Origin: Pseudomonas gozinkensis
GTDB taxonomy: Bacteria; Pseudomonadota; Gammaproteobacteria; Pseudomonadales; Pseudomonadaceae
Direction: 5' to 3'
Assembly: GCF_014863585.1 (NCBI RefSeq)
Contig: NZ_CP062253.1
Location: 1,452,501 to 1,516,500, forward strand
Length of the DNA stretch: 64,000 nt
Both the position numbers and the translations under genes were made by a program. This document shows, one piece after another, positions 1-5,681 of this stretch. Below the pieces are notes generated by a model. It ran no database searches, was not told the origin of the DNA, and saw nothing but the letters and a program-made list of their open reading frames with translations. Each line of letters begins with the position of its first letter. Within the stretch, counting starts at the first letter, position 1.

Positions 1-291
1 CCGGATGCGTTTTGTGCGACGGGGCTTGAGGCGAAGTTGCGTGAGGCGGAGATCGGGCAGTTGATCATTGTCGGCGTGGCGACGAACAACTCCGTGGAGT
101 CCACGGCACGCACGGCAGGCAATCTGGGGTTTGATGCGTGGGTGGCGGAGGATGCGTGCTTTACCTTCGACAAGGCCGACTATTTCGGTACGTTGCGTTC
201 GGCGCAAGAGGTGCACGGGATGTCGCTGGGGAATCTGCACGGGGAGTATGCGACGGTGGTCAGCAGTGCCGGGATTCTCGGGGCAGCCTGA
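1..291 (+). CDS. Isochorismatase-like cysteine hydrolase family protein, C-terminal part
   Basis: The gene runs in from before base 1, and about 96 C-terminal residues are visible. The segment IIVGVATNNSVESTA followed by TAGNLGF is the signature region of the isochorismatase/nicotinamidase fold (beta strand, cis-peptide loop, nucleophile, helix). In active family members the residue after TNN or Txx is the catalytic cysteine. Here it is serine (codon TCC, 91-93), so the usual thiol chemistry may be absent or altered. The acidic and lysine members of the triad would lie upstream, outside the window. Substrate cannot be inferred. A REP pair follows the stop codon. Confidence 0.8.
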   Translation, partial: PDAFCATGLEAKLREAEIGQLIIVGVATNNSVESTARTAGNLGFDAWVAEDACFTFDKADYFGTLRSAQEVHGMSLGNLHGEYATVVSSAGILGAA

Positions 292-316
292 TACTGATCG
301 GGGAATGCCCCGGCTT

Positions 317-406
317 CATCGCTGGCAAGCCAGCTCCCACATTCAACCGAGTTGCTCCTGATGGAGCGCGATCCCTTGTGGGAGCGAGCTTGCTCGCGAT
401 GGCGGT
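317..406. repeat. REP pair (two inverted Pseudomonas REP units)
   Basis: Two oppositely oriented palindromic units are seen: one with the core GCTGGCAAGCCAGCTCCCAC at about 321-340 and one with GTGGGAGCGAGCTTGCTCGC at about 378-397. This core recurs many times in the window, always between genes. It lies between two convergent genes and probably acts as a passive repeat or mRNA-stabilising element. Confidence 0.85.
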
Positions 407-438
407 GTGTCAGGCGAAGTAGGTCTTCGCCCGAAACA

Positions 439-645
439 TCAAGCGCCGTGGCACTTCTTGAATTTCTTGCCGTTGCCGCAGGGGCAAGGGTCGTTGCGGC
501 CAACGTCTTTCAGGGCGTTGCGCACCGGTTCCTGGTGAGCGTGGCCGCAGTTCGGGCCGTGGACATGGCCATGGTCGTGATCATGGTGGTGATGGTCATG
601 ATCGTGGTTGCAGTCCGGGCCATGGACATGAGGTTGCTGGGTCAT
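439..645 (-). CDS. Small His-rich SEC-C motif protein
   Basis: This is a 68-residue protein. The N-terminal half is a dense His/Asp/Cys stretch ([20 protein letters not shown], then [11 protein letters not shown]). The C-terminus is a canonical SEC-C zinc motif, [17 protein letters not shown], with Cys, Cys and Cys-His ligands. The HGPxC repeat plus His clusters suggests strong transition-metal binding (zinc or nickel), so metal storage, a metallochaperone role or binding of a partner are all possible. The ATG at 645 lies 5 bases after the stop of the upstream lipoprotein gene, which supports translational coupling. It is the last gene of a four-gene leftward cluster whose second gene (YchJ) carries the same SEC-C module. 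Confidence 0.8.
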   Translation of the reverse strand: MTQQPHVHGPDCNHDHDHHHHDHDHGHVHGPNCGHAHQEPVRNALKDVGRNDPCPCGNGKKFKKCHGA

Positions 646-650
646 CGGGG

Positions 651-1151
651 TCACTCCGTAATCAAATCGGCGGGGATTATCACGCCATTGCGCGCCAGGT
701 GCACGTAGTGAGCGATGAATAAACCGGTTTCCATCTCGCCCTCCAGTCGGTAGGGAATCTGCTGGTGCGGGTTTTTCAGCATTTTCACCACCTCTTTCAC
801 CTTCGGCCACAGGTTGGTACGGATCGGCACCTTGTAAAACGCGCTGCTTTTGGGGCTCACCGTGATCCAGTGTTCGTGCTCGCCTTCGGCCAGCAGCATG
901 TCGGCCAGGTGTATGCGGTATTCCAGGCCGCGCACGGTCAGGTCGCTGTCGTTAGGGTTGTCGATGCGAAAGTGCAGGATGAATTTCTGTTCCAGCAACT
1001 TGGCGCGCACCACTTCGACTTTCACCAGGTGCACGGCGGGGTCGCGGGCGTCGTCGCTGAACCATGACGTACAGCCGCCGAGCCCCGAGAGGCTGATCCC
1101 CAGAAACATGAGCAGTGAGAAGACCTTCAATGTGCGCCAATGACCGAGCAT
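651..1151 (-). CDS. LEA type 2 family lipoprotein
   Basis: This is a 166-residue protein starting with a lipoprotein signal peptide (hydrophobic segment ending SLSGLGGC, lipobox Cys at about residue 27). The mature part has the pattern of bacterial LEA14/WHy domains: [20 protein letters not shown], where the NPN follows a beta strand, then [14 protein letters not shown] and the late F-Y-K-V-P strand. Such proteins are predicted periplasmic beta-sandwich lipoproteins linked to desiccation or stress tolerance. The specific role is unknown. It sits between ychJ and the small SEC-C gene on the same strand, so the cluster is probably co-transcribed. Confidence 0.85.
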   Translation of the reverse strand: MLGHWRTLKVFSLLMFLGISLSGLGGCTSWFSDDARDPAVHLVKVEVVRAKLLEQKFILHFRIDNPNDSDLTVRGLEYRIHLADMLLAEGEHEHWITVSPKSSAFYKVPIRTNLWPKVKEVVKMLKNPHQQIPYRLEGEMETGLFIAHYVHLARNGVIIPADLITE

Positions 1152-1182
1152 GGTTTAACTCCCTTTGCTGCCCAGTCTAGCT

Positions 1183-1659
1183 TCAGCTGCCGAAATACCC
1201 CGCGCAGCATTTCTTGAACTTCTGGCCGCTGGCGCACGGGCAGGCGTCGTTGCGTCCCAGCTTCAGTTGCACGGTCGGGTCGATGAAGTACCAGCGCCCG
1301 GTGTTCTGCACGAATGACGAGCGCTCGCGGTGGCTGTGCTCGCCCTGACCGTCATGCCAGCGCGCGGTGAAAGTGACGAACGCGTGTTCCGGCTGGCCGC
1401 CGAGTACTTCCGAACTTTCCACGTCCAGGCCGAGCCAGGTGCTCCGGGCACTCCAGTCGCTGATCGACTGGCGATCCAGCCCCGCTTGCTGGGCGGGCAG
1501 GGTGGTCGCCACCAGATAATCGATCAGGCCCAGCACATAGGCGCTGTAGCGCGAACGCATCAGGGCTTCGGCGCACGGGGCCGGGTGGCCGGCGTGATAG
1601 TGACCGCAGCAGGCATCCAGCAGGTTGCCGCTGCCGCAAGGGCAAATGGCTGTACTCAT
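1183..1659 (-). CDS. ychJ: YchJ family protein (UPF0225) with two SEC-C motifs
   Basis: This is a 158-residue protein. It opens with [14 protein letters not shown] and ends with [18 protein letters not shown], two SEC-C zinc-binding modules bracketing a central NTF2-like domain with the family motif [15 protein letters not shown]. The arrangement and length match E. coli YchJ, whose function is not settled. The ATG at 1659 was chosen because the protein then begins MSTAICPC; a longer frame extends upstream into the preceding gene and is not needed. Only 4 bases separate it from the stop of the preceding gene, so the pair is likely one transcript. Confidence 0.9.
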   Translation of the reverse strand: MSTAICPCGSGNLLDACCGHYHAGHPAPCAEALMRSRYSAYVLGLIDYLVATTLPAQQAGLDRQSISDWSARSTWLGLDVESSEVLGGQPEHAFVTFTARWHDGQGEHSHRERSSFVQNTGRWYFIDPTVQLKLGRNDACPCASGQKFKKCCAGYFGS

Positions 1660-1663
1660 TGCA

Positions 1664-2161
1664 TTACCACCAGTATTTCCCGAAGTTTTCCGGATTGGCC
1701 CAGAACCGCGAGTTGAGCCAGTCGGGGACTTGTTTGTAGTCAAGCAGATCGTAGGTGAACAGGGTCAGCACCTGTTCATCCCGGGCGAAGCGTTCGCTGG
1801 CCTGAAGGGCCAGGGAATAAAAATCGGTTTCCTGCCAGCCGCTGGCCGGCAGATCCGCCAGCACAGCGATGCGGCTGGCGTTGAGGTTGCGGATCCCGCC
1901 CAACAGATTCAGGCCGTCGCGCTTGGGCAAGTGTTCCAGGCAATCGACCACCAGCGCCAGGTCGAAACGGCGGGCCGCCAGTTCTGCCGGCAATGCACCG
2001 GGCGCGGCGTGTGCGACGCAGGTGTCCGGGTGCGCTTCCTTAAAGGCAGCCAGCGCCGGGAACTCGCTGGCGCCGATCAGCAGCAGACGTGCCGGGGCGT
2101 AGCGGTCGAGCAGGGCGGCCAATGCCTGCTGCGGCGTGCGGGAAGAAATGGCGACGTTCAT
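1664..2161 (-). CDS. DUF6231-like protein, methyltransferase-type fold
   Basis: This is a 165-residue protein. [20 protein letters not shown] resembles the first strand and glycine loop of a Rossmann-like methyltransferase, and [18 protein letters not shown] resembles the motif after strand 4 (D-x-LEH). It is short and lacks a clear full SAM-binding motif I (GxGxG), so activity is doubtful. It looks like the family annotated in pseudomonads as DUF6231. It is the first gene of the leftward cluster with ychJ, the LEA2 lipoprotein and the His-rich SEC-C protein. The promoter should lie in 2162-2320, shared with the divergent OmpA-like gene. Confidence 0.65.
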   Translation of the reverse strand: MNVAISSRTPQQALAALLDRYAPARLLLIGASEFPALAAFKEAHPDTCVAHAAPGALPAELAARRFDLALVVDCLEHLPKRDGLNLLGGIRNLNASRIAVLADLPASGWQETDFYSLALQASERFARDEQVLTLFTYDLLDYKQVPDWLNSRFWANPENFGKYWW

Positions 2162-2293
2162 CGAAGCTCCTCAATCAGAGCGCCAAGACTAGCCTGCCCG
2201 GACGCCAAGGCCTAGATCTCTGTTCTGCGGGTTTGCGGCAAATTCGTCGAAGTCCCGTGAACAGGCGCACAAACAGCAATGGCCTATTGCTGG

Positions 2294-2310
2294 CGGAGAT
2301 TAAAACTCCG
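2294..2310 (+). other. Small hairpin upstream of the first OmpA-like leader
   Basis: CGGAG-ATTAAAA-CTCCG is followed by GTCTTT. It precedes the ribosome-binding-site hairpin of the downstream gene. The corresponding place before the second OmpA-like gene also holds a hairpin followed by GGTCTTT, so this may be a shared leader layout. Its role (weak terminator, attenuator or none) is not known. Confidence 0.35.
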
Positions 2311-2317
2311 GTCTTTA

Positions 2318-2352
2318 CTCCCTGAATCGGTTCTAAGCCGATCCCTCAGGAG
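2318..2352 (+). promoter_or_regulatory. Hairpin sequestering the Shine-Dalgarno of the first OmpA-like lipoprotein
   Basis: CTCC-c-TGA (2318-2325) pairs with TCAGGAG (2346-2352), with one bulged C. Inside it ATCGG (2326-2330) pairs with CCGAT (2338-2342), leaving a 7-base loop. The 3' arm contains the AGGAG ribosome binding site, 8 bases before the ATG at 2361, so the site is fully paired in the folded form. A similar hairpin with a compensatory base-pair change precedes the next gene. This is consistent with translational control such as an RNA thermometer, ligand-sensitive leader or sRNA target; the trigger is unknown. Confidence 0.6.
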
Positions 2353-2360
2353 AAAACTAG

Positions 2361-3056
2361 ATGAGCATAGTTCGGACAGCATTACCCTTGGTTCTGCTAA
2401 CCAGTGTGTTGACTGGTTGTGCAGGTTTGCAGAAAACCGACTGGCCGACCTGTGCGGCAGTCGGCGGTGTCGTCGGTGCGGGCCTCGGTGCGACCGAAAG
2501 CTCCGCATGGGCGGGGTATGGCGCGTTACTTGTCGGCGGTACGGCAGCGGCCTATTGCTGGGTTCACGGTGATGGCGATGAAGACGGCGATGGTGTGCCG
2601 GACAGTCGCGACAAGTGCCCGGGCACGCCTAAAGGCGTACAGGTCGATGCTGACGGCTGCCCTCCACCAGCCCCTGCGCCAGTGGTCGAAGAAGCTGTAG
2701 TGGTCAAGGAAGAAACCATTGTCATCCGCGATGTTCACTTCCAGTTCGACAAAGCCACGCTGACCCCGGCCGACAAACTGGTCCTGGATAAAGTCGCTTC
2801 GCGCCTGAAACAGGAATCCAGCACGGCACAACTGACCGTGACCGGCCACACCGACAGCGTCGGCAGCGATGCCTACAACCAGAAACTGTCGGATCGCCGC
2901 GCGCACTCGGTGGTCAAGTACCTGGTTGAGAGCGGCGTACCGCAAAGCAGCTTCGTGTCGGTGACCGGTGCCGGTGAAAGCCAGCCGGTGGCAGACAACA
3001 AAACTGCGGACGGTCGCGCGCTGAACCGTCGTACCGAAATCAAAATCAACCGCTAG
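2361..3056 (+). CDS. OmpA family lipoprotein with calcium-binding type repeat (copy 1)
   Basis: This is a 231-residue protein. It has a lipoprotein signal peptide (LLTSVLTGC, lipobox Cys at residue 20), a glycine-rich hydrophobic segment (VGGVVGAGLGATESSAWAGY), a thrombospondin type 3-like acidic stretch (GDGDEDGDGVPDSRDKCPGT ... DADGCP, with two Cys), and an OmpA C-terminal peptidoglycan-binding domain. In that domain VHFQFDKATL, TGHTDSVGSDAYNQKLSDRR and NRRTEIKINR mark the beta-alpha-beta core with the Asp and Arg that bind diaminopimelate. It should anchor outer membrane to peptidoglycan. It is 89 bases upstream of a clear paralogue. The start ATG follows AGGAG, which is buried in a hairpin. 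Confidence 0.9.
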   Translation: MSIVRTALPLVLLTSVLTGCAGLQKTDWPTCAAVGGVVGAGLGATESSAWAGYGALLVGGTAAAYCWVHGDGDEDGDGVPDSRDKCPGTPKGVQVDADGCPPPAPAPVVEEAVVVKEETIVIRDVHFQFDKATLTPADKLVLDKVASRLKQESSTAQLTVTGHTDSVGSDAYNQKLSDRRAHSVVKYLVESGVPQSSFVSVTGAGESQPVADNKTADGRALNRRTEIKINR

Positions 3057-3062
3057 CCCCCT

Positions 3063-3093
3063 CGCATCCGCGGCTTGTGCAGTCGCGGATGCG
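3063..3093 (+). terminator. Hairpin between the two OmpA-like genes
   Basis: CGCATCCGCG (3063-3072) is a perfect inverted repeat of CGCGGATGCG (3084-3093), followed by GGTCTTT. It lies just after the stop of the first OmpA-like gene and has only a short T run, so it may be a partial terminator between the paralogues. Confidence 0.5.
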
Positions 3094-3101
3094 GGTCTTT
3101 A

Positions 3102-3137
3102 CTCCTGTGTAACCGGTATGGGCCGGTGACACAGGAG
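3102..3137 (+). promoter_or_regulatory. Hairpin sequestering the Shine-Dalgarno of the second OmpA-like lipoprotein
   Basis: CTCCTGTGT (3102-3110) pairs perfectly over 9 bp with ACACAGGAG (3129-3137). Inside, ACCGG (3112-3116) pairs with CCGGT (3123-3127). The AGGAG site in the 3' arm is 8 bases before the ATG at 3146. Compared with the first copy, the second inner pair changes from T-A to C-G, a compensatory change, and the outer arm keeps CTCC...GGAG pairing although neighbouring bases differ. Both leaders start with GTCTTTACTCC. Confidence 0.65.
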
Positions 3138-3145
3138 CTTTAACG

Positions 3146-3868
3146 ATGAGTGTTCTTACAAGGTCCGTCTTGCCGGTTCTGCTGCTGGGCAGCCTGTTGA
3201 CCGGTTGCGCCACCCACAGCGATGGCACCGCTCCCCTCAATCAACGTACCTGGCCGATCTGCAGCCTTATTGGCGGACTGGTCGGCGGCGGTCTCGGCGC
3301 GCTCGAAAGTGGCGGCTGGGCCGGCGGTGGCGCTGCGCTGGGGATCCTCACCGGCGGATTGATCTGCTATGCCCAGGATGGCGATGAAGACGACGACGGC
3401 GTGTTCGATCGCCGCGACCGTTGCCCCGATACCCCGGCCAATACCCCGGTCGACCACCGTGGCTGTCCGTTGCCGCAATACCCGGTCACCGAGAAACCCG
3501 CCGAACCGGCCCCGCAAACCGAAGTCATCACCCTCAACGATGCCGGCAACGTGCTGTTCGACTTCGACAAGTCCGATTTGAAACCGGCCGCAAAAAGTCA
3601 GCTGGACACGTTGATGGACAAACTGCGCAATGCCGACGTGGTGAGCATCAAGGTCATTGGCCACACCGACAGCAAGGGTTCGGACGCCTACAACCAGGCG
3701 CTTTCGGAACGTCGCGCCAGCAGCGTGGCGGAGTATTTGCTGAGTCAGGGCCTGGCGCCGAACAAACTCACCAGTGAAGGGCGCGGCGAAAGTGAACCGG
3801 TCGCCGATAACAATACGGACGAAGGGCGTGCGCAGAACCGTCGGGTGGAACTGCACATCAATCGTTAG
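3146..3868 (+). CDS. OmpA family lipoprotein with calcium-binding type repeat (copy 2)
   Basis: This 240-residue paralogue of the preceding gene has the same order of parts: lipobox LLTGC, a glycine-zipper-like segment (IGGLVGGGLGALESGGWAGG), the acidic repeat GDEDDDGVFDRRDRCPDT with DHRGCP, a proline-rich linker, and an OmpA C-terminal domain (VLFDFDKSDL, GHTDSKGSDAYNQALSERR, NRRVELHINR). It is expected to be tethered to the outer membrane and to bind peptidoglycan. The two copies differ at many positions, so the duplication is not recent, yet both keep the hairpin leader. A terminator-like hairpin follows at about 3919-3950. Confidence 0.9.
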   Translation: MSVLTRSVLPVLLLGSLLTGCATHSDGTAPLNQRTWPICSLIGGLVGGGLGALESGGWAGGGAALGILTGGLICYAQDGDEDDDGVFDRRDRCPDTPANTPVDHRGCPLPQYPVTEKPAEPAPQTEVITLNDAGNVLFDFDKSDLKPAAKSQLDTLMDKLRNADVVSIKVIGHTDSKGSDAYNQALSERRASSVAEYLLSQGLAPNKLTSEGRGESEPVADNNTDEGRAQNRRVELHINR

Positions 3869-3918
3869 GATGCGTCTGTAGTCCGCAGGCTAGAGCTGTC
3901 GGTCGATGAACGTCGTCG

Positions 3919-3952
3919 AACCGGCAGCCGTCCGGCGGCGGTCCGGTTTTTT
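3919..3952 (+). terminator. Probable rho-independent terminator after the OmpA-like pair
   Basis: AACCGG (3919-3924) pairs with CCGGTT (3943-3948), with further GC pairing inside the loop region. It is followed by a run of seven Ts within CCGGTTTTTTT. Confidence 0.6.
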
Positions 3953-4030
3953 TCATTTTCCCCTCTGGCTTATCCCCTGCAGAAGCCGTTACTGTGCGCC
4001 CAAAGAATAATTCGCAACACGGGGGAGCGT

Positions 4031-4309
4031 ATGAAGGTGTTCTGTGGGCTGGGGCGATTGTTGACCCTGCTGTTCTGCTGCGTGGTGCTGGCCAATCAGC
4101 TGGTGCCGTTTGTTCATCCGCTGCACCTGCTGGTCAATCTGGCCGGCGGTCTGCTGCTGGCGATCCATGTGCTCGAAGTGCTGCTGTGCAACCGCAGCCT
4201 CAAGGGCCGTCCGCACCCGTGGCGCGATCGTGGCCGCATCCTGTTGTTCGGCGTTTTCCACCTGCAAACCATCCCGGCCCCGGCCGCTCCGGAGGCTTCC
4301 CATGCGTAA
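4031..4309 (+). CDS. DUF1145 family small membrane protein
   Basis: This is a 92-residue protein with two hydrophobic segments (residues about 5-25 and 30-53: LLTLLFCCVVLANQLVPF and LLVNLAGGLLLAIHVLEVLL), as in the DUF1145/YhhL inner-membrane family. A short Arg-rich part follows (RSLKGRPHPWRDRGRILLFG). The start has a good GGGGGAG ribosome binding site. The 3' end overlaps the start of the collagen-like gene by 8 bases (4302-4309), so the two are translationally coupled. Function is unknown. Confidence 0.8.
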   Translation: MKVFCGLGRLLTLLFCCVVLANQLVPFVHPLHLLVNLAGGLLLAIHVLEVLLCNRSLKGRPHPWRDRGRILLFGVFHLQTIPAPAAPEASHA

Positions 4310-5060
4310 ACTCTGCGTGCTCGCTGCATTCATCAGTCCCCTGGCCTGCGCCCAGGTGGTCAGCGTCGAAACCAATTCCCTGATGCGTCTGCCGAACACC
4401 GCCAGCACTTTGCAGCTGGAAAAACTGGTGGTCGCCGATTACGGCACTTTGCTGATTCCTTCGAACGTGACCGAGCTGAGTGTCGGCGAATTGCAGCTGG
4501 GCCACGAAGCGCGCATCGCCATCGTGCCGAGCGAGCAGGCGCTGGATATGAAAGTCATCCGCGCCCAACTTGCCGAAGGTAGCCAGATCACTGCCCGTGG
4601 TGCACCGGGGACGTACGAAAAAGCCGCCCGCGCCGGGCGCAATCTGAACCTGCAATTCAAGGTGTTGAATGCGCCGAAACTGGTGGTCGATGCCCGTGGC
4701 GGCACGGGGGCGCCGGGGTTTGTCGGTCTTGATGGAGCTAACGGTCAGGAACCGGGCTGCACCTGGGGTCAGGCGGGACACGGTTTTGATGGCAGCAACG
4801 GCAGCGATGGTCAGCCGGGCGCACCGGGTGCGCTGGTACGTCTTGAAGTGCCGCGCGAGTTTCCGGCCGAGCTGATCAAGGTTGAAGTCGCCGGCGGTGC
4901 CGGTGGCCCGGCCGGTCCTGGCGGCAAGCCGGGGGCGGGTGGCAAGTCCAAGGGTTGCCTGGTCTATCGCGCCGATGGTGGCAAGAGCGGCAAGCCGGGG
5001 GCCGACGGGCAGCCCGGGCCTGCGGGTGCGGCGGGGGCTGTCACCGTACAGCGCCTGTAA
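4302..5060 (+). CDS. Secreted collagen-like (Gly-X-Y) protein
   Basis: This is a 252-residue protein. A signal peptide (MRKLCVLAAFISPLACAQ) is followed by a region of about 100 residues rich in short beta segments, then two glycine-rich blocks with Gly-X-Y spacing: GGTGAPGFVGLDGANGQEPG and GSDGQPGAPG at about residues 138-178, and a longer block from about 200 to 247 (GGAGGPAGPGGKPGAGG, GKSGKPGADGQPGPAGAAGA). The repeats resemble bacterial collagen-like proteins but are short and interrupted. It carries no lipobox, so it is probably periplasmic or exported. The start overlaps the DUF1145 gene by 8 bases. The function is unknown. Confidence 0.75.
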   Translation: MRKLCVLAAFISPLACAQVVSVETNSLMRLPNTASTLQLEKLVVADYGTLLIPSNVTELSVGELQLGHEARIAIVPSEQALDMKVIRAQLAEGSQITARGAPGTYEKAARAGRNLNLQFKVLNAPKLVVDARGGTGAPGFVGLDGANGQEPGCTWGQAGHGFDGSNGSDGQPGAPGALVRLEVPREFPAELIKVEVAGGAGGPAGPGGKPGAGGKSKGCLVYRADGGKSGKPGADGQPGPAGAAGAVTVQRL

Positions 5061-5070
5061 CCGATTGTTT

Positions 5071-5101
5071 GATCGTTCCCACGCAGAGCGTGGGAACGAT
5101 C
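5071..5101. repeat. Palindromic repeat / terminator-like element
   Basis: GATCGTTCCCACGC-AGA-GCGTGGGAACGATC is a near-perfect 14-bp inverted repeat with a 3-base loop. Related sequences occur at 38951-39063 and 43552-43603, so this is a dispersed family that also sits between convergent genes here. Confidence 0.8.
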
Positions 5102-5117
5102 AGGTAAATCGCGCTTG

Positions 5118-5582
5118 TCAGAACGAGGGGCGCGCAGCAGCCACCGCCACCAGCACTACCCCGACCAGCAGATTGAACCCCACCACCTTGCGAATCCGCC
5201 CCAGTACCGCGGCACCCGCCGGCCAGTCTTTCGCCTGCACCGCCGTGCGCAATTCGGGCAGCATCAATGCCTGAATCCGGATGAACAGCGCGGCCATCAC
5301 CACATACAAGCCCATCATCACCTGCACATAACGCGGCGCGTTATCGAAAGCGATATGTTGCAGATGCAGCATGCCCACCCCGGTGACCGGCAGCAGAATC
5401 ACCGCCCCCCACACCCAACGAAAAAAACCTTGAAACACTTCTACCCAGAGCGTCAGGCGGCCGGGACCGTCCAGTGCCTTCATCGCCGCAGGGCGCAGCA
5501 CCATCCAGGCGAAAAACATACCGCCGACCCACACCAGCGCGGCCAGTACATGGATGGGGTAAACGAGGCTAAAAGGTGTCAT
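5118..5582 (-). CDS. CopD-like inner membrane protein
   Basis: This is a 154-residue protein with four predicted membrane segments. The first, VYPIHVLAALVWVGGMFFAW, has the H-x6-W-x-GG pattern typical of the CopD/YckC-type family. A conserved His in the second membrane segment region (GVGMLHLQHIAF) could bind copper or haem. Such proteins are annotated as CopD domain proteins, but here there is no copC neighbour, so copper transport is not shown. The gene is transcribed away from dinG, and the 99-base gap should hold both promoters. Confidence 0.7.
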   Translation of the reverse strand: MTPFSLVYPIHVLAALVWVGGMFFAWMVLRPAAMKALDGPGRLTLWVEVFQGFFRWVWGAVILLPVTGVGMLHLQHIAFDNAPRYVQVMMGLYVVMAALFIRIQALMLPELRTAVQAKDWPAGAAVLGRIRKVVGFNLLVGVVLVAVAAARPSF

Positions 5583-5681
5583 TGGGGTACTCCGATCTGC
5601 GCAGGATTGATTCGCGGGGTATGATAGCCCCCCATCCGAACCACTGAAAATTTATCCAGCGTTTTTTGCGCCCGACACTCA

